Of a stretch of DNA of 64,000 bases, positions 46,070 to 55,375 are shown in pieces. Numbering within the stretch: the first letter of the stretch is position 1; each line of letters starts with the position of its first letter. The DNA is taken from NCBI RefSeq assembly GCF_002741035.1, contig NZ_CP016808.1:5876501-5940500 (forward strand), given 5' to 3'. A model generated the notes under the pieces. That model had not been told where the DNA came from. It ran no database searches and saw only the letters and a list, made by a program, of their open reading frames with translations. The DNA is from Paenibacillus sp. BIHB 4019. GTDB lineage: Bacteria; Bacillota; Bacilli; Paenibacillales; Paenibacillaceae. A program made the position numbers and the translations under genes.

Positions 46070-48625
46070 CTAGACCGAAACCTTATCGCTATTTTCCACG
46101 ATGTCAGCGAGCAACAGCATGTATTGGGTAAAAAGCTCCTTTATTTTGTGCTCCTTCAGTTTTCGCGAGTTAAAGCCGCACAGCACCTCGACTTGCTCAT
46201 CGTATTCTGCGAGCTCGATCACAAGATCAAACACTTCGAGCCATTGGCCTTGCGTGGATGAGCCATCAGCATGAATAACGAAAAGCGGCAAAATCCGAAG
46301 CTCCTCACTTTGTTGAATGCGATCCAAATCTTTAGCGGCATAGACGGATTCAACGCCATCGCCATTGCCGCTGCGGGCTTCCAGCTTCGTGGCAGCGAGC
46401 ACCATTAGCGTCTCCAAGGAATCCACCCCGGCAAAATCGATGGTCAGAGAGCGGAACTGATTTTCATCAGCCGCCACTTGAACATGAATCATACCCTCAC
46501 CGGATGCCAGCTTCAGCAAATAGAGAAAGCCGGACAACAGGACATGCTTGAGGTCCGTCTTTGCCTCATCGGCTATCGCTTGAAGCACCCTGCATGTTTC
46601 GCTATCCAGCTCAGCCTCAAAGGCTGAAACGCCCTGGCTGCCCTCCTTGTTAAAGTAGGCTTCATCCATACCAACGGACGGCAGGCTTAGACTGCCGCCG
46701 CGGTCGATAAATGCGGTCAGCTTAGCGATCGTCGGATATTTGTATAGGTCAGGAACGGATACGCTGAAGCCATGCCATTTTTCCAGCTCATCGGAAAGCT
46801 GGGTGAGAATAAGCGAATTGCCTCCGCTCTCATTAAAATGGTCGTGAACACCGAGCTCCCGCCCGAGCAAGTCCTGGCAGAGCCTCAGCAGCATCTGCTC
46901 GGTATTTTCAAAGGCAGCCTGTTTGGTCTTGATGGTCTCCATGTCATGAATGATGGAATCGAACTGCCCGCTTGTATATTGCTCGCCCAGCTTATAGCGC
47001 TGGATTTTTCCGCTCGTTGTTTTAGGTATCGATTTCACAGGGATTACATGGTCGATAAAGAGGCCCATTTTCCGGTGAATATGCTGCTTAACTCGGCTCG
47101 CAAGCTCGCAGAACGCCTCCAGATTTTTACCTCTGTACAATAGGAACAGGCACGCTTCCTCCGTATCCGCAGTCGTTCCACCCGTTCCACAGGCTGCCAC
47201 ATTCCAAAGCTCGACCCCGTCTACCTCCTCTGCCACTCGCTCAATATCGTGGGAGAAAACATTTTGCCCGTTGACGAACAAAATGTCCTTTGCCCTTCCG
47301 ACAACGATTAGCCGCCCATTCAGCATAAATCCAATATCCGCTGTATTCAGCCACTCGTCTGCCTGCCTTTCAGCAGCTTCTGGTTCGTTGTAATACCCTC
47401 TGGTGACGCTCGGCCCTTTAATGAAAATGTAACCGACTGTGGACATCGGAAGCGGGCTGCCGTGCTCATCAGCAATCATGATTTCACAGCTTTCAATCGG
47501 ACCGCCTACATCCACATAGAGCAGGCTGCCCGCTTCACCTCGCTTAAGCAAACGAACGGTCTCTCCAATCCGAAGAAATCTCCGGTCCACAGCCACATAC
47601 TTGAACGGCTCGTTTTGCGGGGTAAAGCATACGCCAACCGTTCCCTCTGCAAGCCCGTATGCCGGCCTCATGGCCGTCTGCGGGAGATTATATTTGGCTA
47701 GCTGCTCCATAAAACGCTCGCTAATTTCCGTTGAAATAGGCTCGGCGCCGTTGCAAAGGCAGGAAAGGCCAGATAAGTCCCAGCCGTAGTCATGCTCAGA
47801 ATCGTAAAAGGCCAAAAAATATTTATAGCCGAAATTAGGGCTGTACAGCCTATTAACGCGGTGTTTATTCGCCTTCTCTATCCAGAGCAGCGGGTTAAGA
47901 ATAAACAGCTTCGTCCGCATAATAAACTGCGAGGATTGTGTAAAGGCATGCAATAGATGCATCGCAATTAATCCCATGTCATGCGTAAGCGGCATCCAGC
48001 TTAATACCCGTTCGCCAGCCTCGATATGCCATATTTTCTGCATGGCAGCGACGTTGGCCATCACATTGCTATGGGTCAGCACAACGCCCTTCGGATCGCC
48101 CGTCGATCCAGAAGAGAATTGAATAAATGCGATATCATCCGGCTCGGCCTCCATCAGATCCGCGCTGCTCTCTCCTTTTAAGGAAGCAATGTCGATGAAT
48201 CTACTTTTAATGGCGTCCACGCTAGGAGCAAATTCTGGCTGCTCCTCTGCGAATGAAGCCATCCCCTTCATCGTCGCTTCACTGCCCATAAAATGCGGGG
48301 TGCTTAATTTGCCCCACACCTTGCAAACCTTCAGCTTCGTTTCATCATTGGTGGCTACGGTTACCGGGACGGCGATAATCCGCCCCAGTATGCAAGCCCA
48401 GAAAACTTCAAGAAACAGCCGATTATCCTGTATTTGCAATAACAGCTCGTGTCCTGCTTGTACCCCGTAATGACGCAAATCATGAAGGAGACATAATGAA
48501 CGCTCGTACAGCTGGCGGTAGGAGACAAACTCCTCCTCGTCTGCCTCGTTGATAAATGTGATTCCCCGGTCAACCATTTCACGGTTTGCTGCGAAAATTT
48601 GATGCATGAGCCGGTGCTTGTCCAT
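46070..48625 (-). CDS. Acyl-AMP ligase - ACP - partial condensation-like domain (loading protein)
   Basis: 851 residues. Residues 1-560 are an acyl-AMP ligase of the FAAL/PksJ-loading type: F-S-S-G-S-T-G-D-P-K-G-V-V-L-T-H, S-P-N-F-G-Y-K, C-N-G-A-E-P-I, R-P-A-Y-G-L-A-E-G-T, and K-T-T-S-G-K-I-Q-R near the end. An ACP follows with S-G-G-N-S-L (about 590-670). The last 160 residues resemble the C-terminal half of a condensation domain without any H-H-x-x-x-D-G. The protein activates a carboxylic acid with ATP and places it on its own ACP to prime module 1 of the next PKS. The substrate is not deducible; a fatty acid is the default for this family. The terminal half-domain may be a docking platform. 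Confidence 0.88.
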   Translation of the reverse strand: MDKHRLMHQIFAANREMVDRGITFINEADEEEFVSYRQLYERSLCLLHDLRHYGVQAGHELLLQIQDNRLFLEVFWACILGRIIAVPVTVATNDETKLKVCKVWGKLSTPHFMGSEATMKGMASFAEEQPEFAPSVDAIKSRFIDIASLKGESSADLMEAEPDDIAFIQFSSGSTGDPKGVVLTHSNVMANVAAMQKIWHIEAGERVLSWMPLTHDMGLIAMHLLHAFTQSSQFIMRTKLFILNPLLWIEKANKHRVNRLYSPNFGYKYFLAFYDSEHDYGWDLSGLSCLCNGAEPISTEISERFMEQLAKYNLPQTAMRPAYGLAEGTVGVCFTPQNEPFKYVAVDRRFLRIGETVRLLKRGEAGSLLYVDVGGPIESCEIMIADEHGSPLPMSTVGYIFIKGPSVTRGYYNEPEAAERQADEWLNTADIGFMLNGRLIVVGRAKDILFVNGQNVFSHDIERVAEEVDGVELWNVAACGTGGTTADTEEACLFLLYRGKNLEAFCELASRVKQHIHRKMGLFIDHVIPVKSIPKTTSGKIQRYKLGEQYTSGQFDSIIHDMETIKTKQAAFENTEQMLLRLCQDLLGRELGVHDHFNESGGNSLILTQLSDELEKWHGFSVSVPDLYKYPTIAKLTAFIDRGGSLSLPSVGMDEAYFNKEGSQGVSAFEAELDSETCRVLQAIADEAKTDLKHVLLSGFLYLLKLASGEGMIHVQVAADENQFRSLTIDFAGVDSLETLMVLAATKLEARSGNGDGVESVYAAKDLDRIQQSEELRILPLFVIHADGSSTQGQWLEVFDLVIELAEYDEQVEVLCGFNSRKLKEHKIKELFTQYMLLLADIVENSDKVSV

Positions 48626-48671
48626 AACCGCTGGCTCACCCCCATTCGTTTTATAGGTTCAGCGCAAGGCT

Positions 48672-49397
48672 TTATGCTCTGGCTTCGTGCACACTGCCAA
48701 GCAATGTGCGATTAATATGCTGAATGACCGTATCAAAGCTGTCATTAATATAAAAATGACCGCCCATAAATTTGTGAACTGAAAATTCGCCAGTCGTGTG
48801 CTTGCCCCATTCAGCAAAATCGCGCTTGTTGACATCCCAATCTTTCACGCCTGTCATCGCATTAATGGCAATGGACAACGGCTCTCTGCTGCTGTCATAA
48901 ACATAGGACTCCATTGCATAAAAATCGGCACGCAATATCGGTATAAAAGCATCCGCAAGCAGCGGGTTTTCAAACAGCTCCGGGGATGTTCCTCCCAGCT
49001 CCAGCAGACGCTCTTTAAGCTGATCGTCTGGCGTGCTTGGATTGACCAAATCCGGTCTCTGGATATGGGGAGCCCATCTGCCGGATACAAAAATCATCGT
49101 AGGGTCATGGCGTTGCTGCTCCCTCAGCTTATGCGATAATTCATAGGCCAGCATGCTTCCCATGCTATGGCCAAAAAAAGCATAAGGCCCATCGTCTATA
49201 ATGCTGTCAATTTGCTTATACACGTCCTCAATCGCCTCATCAAAGGTATGGTACAAAGGATCTCTTGGCCGGGCGCCCCTGCCTGCAAGCTCCACAGGCA
49301 CGAAATCGATTTGGTCAGAAATATGTTTTTTCCACTTGTAGTAGTACATAGACGAGGCACCGGCAAAAGGAAAGGCAAGCAGCTTCAGCTTCTTCAT
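48672..49397 (-). CDS. Type II thioesterase
   Basis: 241 residues of alpha/beta-hydrolase fold, SrfA-D/RifR type. It has F-P-F-A-G-A-S at the oxyanion side, the nucleophile elbow G-H-S-M-G-S (Ser near residue 78) and the terminal catalytic His in G-G-H-F-Y-I. Such enzymes clear stalled or wrongly primed acyl groups from carrier proteins. No TE domain is fused to the last NRPS, so this enzyme could also help release, but the family role is editing. It lies 9 bp after the first carbamoyltransferase stop. Confidence 0.93.
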   Translation of the reverse strand: MKKLKLLAFPFAGASSMYYYKWKKHISDQIDFVPVELAGRGARPRDPLYHTFDEAIEDVYKQIDSIIDDGPYAFFGHSMGSMLAYELSHKLREQQRHDPTMIFVSGRWAPHIQRPDLVNPSTPDDQLKERLLELGGTSPELFENPLLADAFIPILRADFYAMESYVYDSSREPLSIAINAMTGVKDWDVNKRDFAEWGKHTTGEFSVHKFMGGHFYINDSFDTVIQHINRTLLGSVHEARA

Positions 49398-49406
49398 CCT
49401 GCTGCC

Positions 49407-51431
49407 TTACTGCTTAGCCGAGAGGGCTACTACGCGCTCGGATGGTTTGAGATGAACGAGACGGAGCGACCAAAGCTCAATAAAATGCTCTGCTATTTCC
49501 GGTTTCGTCAGCGTGGTGCCGCCCAGCTCATCGGCAAGCTCATCCAGCGATTTTTGGCCGTCTGAATGCTCAAGCATAAGGAATATTTCCTCCGGTATCG
49601 CTTTTTTGTACTTATCGCCAAAATGAAGCCGGACTTCATGAAGCGTGCGTTTCGTCCCGTCAGCGGAATAGCCGATCGATTTTTTCAATTCGGAATTGAC
49701 CAGCCTCGTCGGCACCATATGCAAATAATCGGCCTTATCAACTTCCTTCTTATCCACCATATAATCGCCGATAGCCAAGTAGTGGATATTCGTCGTCAGG
49801 AAGCTTGCGATGGCATCCTCCTCCGAGTCTACGATTGGCTCAACATTGTTGTTGAACGACGTGTTCAGCAAAATCGGCACCCCGGTCAGCTTGCGGAATT
49901 CATTAATGAGCTCCCAATACCGCACGTTCGTTTCCTTGGATACGGTTTGAATGCGCGCCGTGCCATCCACATGGGTAACCGCTCCAAGCAGCGGCTGCTT
50001 ATCCTCTTTAGTCATCAGCACGAAATTCATATACGAGTAAGGCGCTTTCGTCTGCGGCATTTCGTAATAGTCGCCCACGTATTCTTCCAAAATCGATGGC
50101 GCAAACGGCCGATAGCCCTCACGCTTCTTCACCATCTCGTTAATAATGCTCTTGTTCTCCGCCGGCCTAGGATCAGCAAGAATGCTGCGGTTACCTAACG
50201 CGCGCGGGCCAAATTCGGAGCGCCCCTGAACCCAGCCGAACACGGCCCCATCCGCAATTCGCTTCGCTGTCTCTTCAGCGATGTTATCCACCTTGCGGAA
50301 GCTGACGAAACGTTCCCAGCGGTTTAAAATTTGCTCCAGGCCGTCGTTGCCTTGAATTTCGCTCCCCCAATAGAGATGCTGCAGCTTCTCCAGCGACTTG
50401 TCAGGCGCAAATTTATTGGATACGAACAAGGCGCCGCCCAGCGCATTGCCTGCATCATGTGCAGCCGGCTGTACGAAAACTTCTTCGAAAAGCCCAGCAT
50501 ATAGTACCTTTCCATTCATAGAGCAGTTATGCGCTACACCGCCTGCCATCGCAAGCTTCGTATGTCCGGTTGCCTGCTGATAATGCGTCAGCATATGCAT
50601 GACAATCGTTTCGAGCGCCTCCTGCAGGGATGCGGCCAAATCCATATGCTCCTGAGTAATTGGCCCGCCCTTCTTTCTTGGCGTCATAAAATCGAACAGC
50701 GCGGTAGACCAAGCCAAATTGATTTTGAATTTGCCTTCGGGAAGCAGGACGTAGGCTTTTCTCAGCATCCGTCTGAATTTGCTTGCATCGCCATACGGCG
50801 CGAGTCCCATTACCTTGTATTCATCGTGCTGGTGATAGCCCAGCATGCGGATAACTGAAATATAGAAGGAGCCCAGGCTATTTTCATTGGTAATCCGGTC
50901 AAGAATTTTGAAGCTCGTTCCTTCAGCGCTTATAATATAGCCGGCGTAGCCCTCCTGAGATTCTCCATCAATCGTAACCGTCAAGCTGCGGTCAAAGCCG
51001 GACATGAAATGCGCGCTGGCTGCATGGCAGATGTGGTGGTCAACAAAAACGATATTATTCGGGTCGTATTTCGTCCCATCAATCTGGTGAAAGAAGTCTA
51101 CCAGCAGCTCTCTCGTATTTTTGTGCAAGGAATCGCGATAGAAAAACTCATCCCGGACTAGCAGGTTAGTCTCCTGCTCTCTTGTCGTAATGACAACTTT
51201 ATCAATATCCGCGAATGTAATGCCGAGCCGCTTCAAGCATAAATGGATCGTTTGCAGCGGAGCCTTGCCGGTATGCTTCACCCGGTTCAGCCTTTCTTCC
51301 TCTGAGGCGGCGATTACCACCCCGTCTTTAATAAGAACAGCAGCAGAGTCGTGCGCAATTCCGCCGTAGCCAAACACCTTCAAATCCTCATGCGGCAATT
51401 CTATGCCGCCATTAAGACCTAATACTAGCAT
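49407..51431 (-). CDS. O-carbamoyltransferase (NodU/CmcH family), paralog 1
   Basis: About 674 residues from the ATG 6 bp after AGGAGG. The N-terminal Kae1-like domain carries the metal/adenylate-site histidines in D-H-H-I-C-H-A-A-S-A. The C-terminal YrdC-like part has Q-G-R-S-E-F-G-P-R-A-L-G-N-R-S-I-L, the carbamoyl-phosphate site. The enzyme uses carbamoyl phosphate and ATP to carbamoylate a hydroxyl group. About 105 residues beyond the usual family end resemble a small winged-helix/PqqD-like unit. The next gene upstream is a close paralog; the pair suggests two carbamoylation positions on the polyol. Confidence 0.93.
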   Translation of the reverse strand: MLVLGLNGGIELPHEDLKVFGYGGIAHDSAAVLIKDGVVIAASEEERLNRVKHTGKAPLQTIHLCLKRLGITFADIDKVVITTREQETNLLVRDEFFYRDSLHKNTRELLVDFFHQIDGTKYDPNNIVFVDHHICHAASAHFMSGFDRSLTVTIDGESQEGYAGYIISAEGTSFKILDRITNENSLGSFYISVIRMLGYHQHDEYKVMGLAPYGDASKFRRMLRKAYVLLPEGKFKINLAWSTALFDFMTPRKKGGPITQEHMDLAASLQEALETIVMHMLTHYQQATGHTKLAMAGGVAHNCSMNGKVLYAGLFEEVFVQPAAHDAGNALGGALFVSNKFAPDKSLEKLQHLYWGSEIQGNDGLEQILNRWERFVSFRKVDNIAEETAKRIADGAVFGWVQGRSEFGPRALGNRSILADPRPAENKSIINEMVKKREGYRPFAPSILEEYVGDYYEMPQTKAPYSYMNFVLMTKEDKQPLLGAVTHVDGTARIQTVSKETNVRYWELINEFRKLTGVPILLNTSFNNNVEPIVDSEEDAIASFLTTNIHYLAIGDYMVDKKEVDKADYLHMVPTRLVNSELKKSIGYSADGTKRTLHEVRLHFGDKYKKAIPEEIFLMLEHSDGQKSLDELADELGGTTLTKPEIAEHFIELWSLRLVHLKPSERVVALSAKQ

Positions 51432-51491
51432 GTTCATCCTCCTATCTATTCTATTTACTATGTTTTCCTTCTTTTCCTTTTACTCAATCCT

Positions 51492-53519
51492 TCAAACTGT
51501 GGCTAAAGCAACTGTCTCAAAGGGCCGTAAATAAATGAGCCGCAAAGACCATAATGCTATCAATTCATCTACGACATCCTCTTCGGTCTTATTGCCGCAG
51601 CCTGCAAGCTCAACCAGCTCTGCCAGCGTCTTCTCCCCGTCGGCTAGCTCTAGCAGCCGATACATCTCTTCCGATAACGCAGTCTTGTATTTATCTCCGA
51701 AGTGGAGGCGTATTCCGTACTCGGTTTTCTTGCTTCCTTCGGCTGTATAGCCAACCGACTGCTTCAGCTCCGAACTAAGCGGCCGCTTCGGCACAAACTT
51801 CAAAAATTCTTCCTTGCCGACCGTTTTTTTATCGATGATGTAGTCTCCAATAATCAAGGTGTTAATATTTGTTGTCAGGAAGCTGACAATGGCGTCCTCT
51901 TCTGAATCAACAATCGGCTCCGCATTGTTGTTGAACGATGTATTCAACAGCACCGGCACTCCCGTCAGCTTGCGGAATTCATCAATTAAGTGCCAGTACT
52001 TCTCATTCGTTTCACGAGATACCGTTTGAATGCGCGCCGTGCCGTCAACGTGAGTAACCGCGCCAAGCAGCTCCTGCTTGTCCTCCCTTGTCTTGAGCAC
52101 GAAATTCATGTAGGCGTAGGGGGCTTTCGTCTGAGGCAGCACATAATAATCGTCTGCATACTCTTCCAATATGGAAGGGGCAAACGGCCGGTAGCCCTCC
52201 CTTTTTTTCACCATTGCATTAATAATGCTTTTGTTTTCCGCTGGACGCGGATCAGCCAAGATGCTCCGGTTGCCTAGCGCTCGTGGGCCAAACTCCGAGC
52301 GTCCCTGCACCCAACCGATAACGGCTCCCTCCGCAATAAGCTTAGCCGCAGTTTCGACAACATGATCCGCTTTGCGGTAGGTAACGAACCGCTCCCATTG
52401 CTTCAAAATATCCAGCACGCGATCATTGTTCTGAATGGCGCTTCCCCAGTAGAGATGCCGCAGCGTTTCCGTCTGTGTGCTTGGAGCCAGCTTGCGGGAC
52501 TGCAGCAGTGCTCCTCCCAGCGCATTGCCCGCATCATGGGCGGCAGGCTGCACAAACACCTCGTCGAATAAGCCGGAATACAAAATTTTTCCGTTTAGCG
52601 TACAGTTGTGCGCTACGCCACCAGCCATGCACAGCTTTTTTCGCCCAGTCGCCTGCTGATAATGGGTGAGCATATGCATGACAACGTTCTCAAGCGCCTC
52701 CTGAAGCGAAGCGGCGATGTCCTTATGCTCTTGGGTAAACAGCTCGCCCTTTAGCCGCGGGTTCGATATTGAATCCATAAGCACATAATAGAAGCTTCTA
52801 TTAAGCCGGAATTTCCCCTCGGGAAACAGCGTAAACGCTTTCTTGAACAGCCTTCTGAATTTGGCAGGATCTCCATATGGAGCGAGCCCCATTACTTTAT
52901 ATTCATCATGAGTCGTATAGCCTAGAAATTCGATAATCTGTGTATAAAAGGCACCTAAGCTGTCATCGTTGGAAATATGGCTTAGCGGCTTGAGCGAATT
53001 CCCTTCAGCATTGAGCACAATTCCAGCATTGCCTTCCAATGAAGCGCCATCGATTGTAACGACGAGTGCTTCATCAAATCCGGACATATAATAGGCGCTC
53101 GCAGCATGGCAGTAGTGATGATTTTCAAATACAACATTCTCTTTTTTAAAATCCGTATCAAAAAATTGCTTCAGCCGTTCAACGATCCACGCCTTCGGAT
53201 CGCTGTACGGAAATTGCCGATACTTATGCCGATGGGTAGTCGTTTCATATTTAAACTGGGTTTCCTCGCAATAAAAGACGATTTTATCCACATCGTCCAA
53301 ACGTATGCCACCCAGCTCTAAACAACGGCGAATCGATAAAATCGGCAGCTTCCCTGAGTGCTTAATCCGATTCAAACGTTCTTCCTCATAGGCCGCAACC
53401 ACCTGCCCGTCCTCAATTAATACGGCAGAAGCATCATGAACCTCTGAATTCAATATGGTCGTGACAAACCCGTCCTCATGAGGGAAATCGATTCCGCCGC
53501 TAATACCAAGTATCCTCAT
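51492..53519 (-). CDS. O-carbamoyltransferase (NodU/CmcH family), paralog 2
   Basis: 675 residues, with the same architecture and long identical stretches to paralog 1: H-H-Y-C-H-A-A-S-A-Y-Y near residue 140, the Q-G-R-S-E-F-G-P-R-A-L-G block, then the same roughly 105-residue C-terminal extension. The two genes are head-to-tail with a 60-bp gap, which indicates a tandem duplication followed by divergence, especially in the N-terminal third and the extension. All visible catalytic motifs are intact, so both copies should be active. AAAGGAGGG precedes the ATG. Confidence 0.93.
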   Translation of the reverse strand: MRILGISGGIDFPHEDGFVTTILNSEVHDASAVLIEDGQVVAAYEEERLNRIKHSGKLPILSIRRCLELGGIRLDDVDKIVFYCEETQFKYETTTHRHKYRQFPYSDPKAWIVERLKQFFDTDFKKENVVFENHHYCHAASAYYMSGFDEALVVTIDGASLEGNAGIVLNAEGNSLKPLSHISNDDSLGAFYTQIIEFLGYTTHDEYKVMGLAPYGDPAKFRRLFKKAFTLFPEGKFRLNRSFYYVLMDSISNPRLKGELFTQEHKDIAASLQEALENVVMHMLTHYQQATGRKKLCMAGGVAHNCTLNGKILYSGLFDEVFVQPAAHDAGNALGGALLQSRKLAPSTQTETLRHLYWGSAIQNNDRVLDILKQWERFVTYRKADHVVETAAKLIAEGAVIGWVQGRSEFGPRALGNRSILADPRPAENKSIINAMVKKREGYRPFAPSILEEYADDYYVLPQTKAPYAYMNFVLKTREDKQELLGAVTHVDGTARIQTVSRETNEKYWHLIDEFRKLTGVPVLLNTSFNNNAEPIVDSEEDAIVSFLTTNINTLIIGDYIIDKKTVGKEEFLKFVPKRPLSSELKQSVGYTAEGSKKTEYGIRLHFGDKYKTALSEEMYRLLELADGEKTLAELVELAGCGNKTEEDVVDELIALWSLRLIYLRPFETVALATV

Positions 53520-53583
53520 TATTTTACCCTCCTTTATTTAATCGGAATTTAGTGTGCAGCAACGCTGCCGCAGCCATAACCCC

Positions 53584-55371
53584 TTAAGCTTCTTGCTGCA
53601 TCGCTTGCGGAAGCCACTCCTGGGTTCGCTTCTGTGTATGATGCAGGCGGCTGTATGCGCCTCCAGCTGCCAGAAGCTCGTCATGCTTGCCCTGCTCCAT
53701 AATTCTTCCACGGTCAACGACTACAATCGTGTCCGCTTGTTCAATGGTGGACAGCCTATGGGCGATGGCAATCGTCGTTTTCCCTTCCATTAGCCGCTCG
53801 ATTCCTTGCTGGACCGCCAGCTCTGAATCGCTGTCCAGTGCTGATGTTGCCTCATCAAGCAGCAAAATAGGGGCATTTTTCAATATGGCTCGGGCAATGG
53901 CTATTCGCTGCTTTTGACCACCGGACAGCCTCACGCCTCTTTCGCCAACCGCAGTGTTGTAGCCATCTGCCTGTTCCGTAATAAAATCATGGGCAAATGC
54001 TGCACGTGCTGCCTCTACAACCTCGTCAGCGGTGGCGTCCATTTTTCCGTAGCGGATATTTTGCTCAATCGTTCCTTCGAACAAATACGGGTCCTGGGAA
54101 ACGTAGGCCATCTTATCTCTTAGCTCCTCCAGCGAATAATCTGCAAAGCTTTTGCCCGCAATACGAATATCGCCATCAGAGAACGGATAAAAGCCAAGCA
54201 GCAGCTTCATAATCGTGCTTTTGCCGCCTCCGCTGGGCCCAACAAGCGCAACAAGCTGTCCTTTGTCTACCTGAAGGTTCAACCGGTCCAGCACCTTTTC
54301 ATCTTTGCGATAGGCAAACGATACATTTTTGAAAGCAAGCATTCCGTCTTCATTCAAGCCGGAGGCCGCCTCTTCCCTTGACACAGCCACATAACGCTCA
54401 GGTTCTTCCGCCACCTCCAGCAGGTCAAACACGCGGTCAGCCCCCGCCAGCGAGGATTGCAAATTGGCCCAGAAAACACCTAAATTGCGGAAGAGATTCG
54501 TTACGTTCTCCAGCAGTAAAATAACCCCCAGCAAGCTGCCGATTGTCAGCTGGCCGTTAATCAGCATAAAGGCTCCAATAATAAAAGCGCCGCCATTATT
54601 AATCCAAAGCAGAAAATAATTGGTGCTTGTTAAATAGGCGCTTTTCTTCGCTCGCAGTAAAAACAAGTCGGCAAGCCGAGTCGTCGTCTCCTTGTACTTG
54701 CGGTTCATCCCATCAACCATCTGAAACGTTCTGCTCACCTGCGTGCCGGCAACGAGATTCGTTAATCGCTCAAGCTGAACGCCGGATTGCTCTTGAATTT
54801 CAGTGCCAATCGTTCTAAAAGGCTTGGCATATCTCGTGTTTACATACGTAGACAGCAATCCTAAAAAAATCATGGCCACGGCGAATCTCCAGTCCAGATA
54901 AAACATAATAATGGCCGATATCGTCCCTGTAGCCATTAAGGAAAGAAGCGTAAGCGCTTCACCAGAGAATGCATTTTCCATCGTCTGCAAATCATTCGTA
55001 ATTCTGGACAGGCTGTCACCGCTATGGCTGTTCTCATAATAAGTAACAGGAAGCTTCTCCATATGATGAAAAACGCGAAGCCGCATGCTGTTCATGATCG
55101 TCTTGACCGTTTTGCCGTACCAATATTGGAAAAGTGGCGTTAGTATGCACATAGCAACGACGATGAGCATGAACTGGATGCTGAGCGTCATAACCGCATC
55201 CATATTTTTCTCCGTTATCGCATCGAGAAAAGTAGAGACCAGCATGGCTGTAATAATCGATACGCTTGAGCTCATGAGACCGAAACCCAGAAAACTGAGA
55301 ATAAAAGATAGTTTACGCCGACCAAGCAAGCGGGCAAGTCTCGCAATTTGTTGTTTATTGCTTTTTTTCAA
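53584..55371 (-). CDS. ABC exporter half-transporter, subunit 2
   Basis: About 595 residues: six membrane segments, then a nucleotide-binding domain with V-G-P-S-G-G-G-K-S-T (Walker A), L-S-G-G-Q-K-Q-R (signature) and I-L-L-L-D-E-A-T-S-A-L-D (Walker B). The likely start is the TTG at 55371, 5 bp after the stop of the companion gene and preceded by GAGGGGG. Longer in-frame starts lie inside that gene. Together with the next gene it should form a heterodimeric type IV exporter for the product, and may give self-resistance. Confidence 0.92.
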   Translation of the reverse strand: MKKSNKQQIARLARLLGRRKLSFILSFLGFGLMSSSVSIITAMLVSTFLDAITEKNMDAVMTLSIQFMLIVVAMCILTPLFQYWYGKTVKTIMNSMRLRVFHHMEKLPVTYYENSHSGDSLSRITNDLQTMENAFSGEALTLLSLMATGTISAIIMFYLDWRFAVAMIFLGLLSTYVNTRYAKPFRTIGTEIQEQSGVQLERLTNLVAGTQVSRTFQMVDGMNRKYKETTTRLADLFLLRAKKSAYLTSTNYFLLWINNGGAFIIGAFMLINGQLTIGSLLGVILLLENVTNLFRNLGVFWANLQSSLAGADRVFDLLEVAEEPERYVAVSREEAASGLNEDGMLAFKNVSFAYRKDEKVLDRLNLQVDKGQLVALVGPSGGGKSTIMKLLLGFYPFSDGDIRIAGKSFADYSLEELRDKMAYVSQDPYLFEGTIEQNIRYGKMDATADEVVEAARAAFAHDFITEQADGYNTAVGERGVRLSGGQKQRIAIARAILKNAPILLLDEATSALDSDSELAVQQGIERLMEGKTTIAIAHRLSTIEQADTIVVVDRGRIMEQGKHDELLAAGGAYSRLHHTQKRTQEWLPQAMQQEA

Positions 55372-55375
55372 GCAA

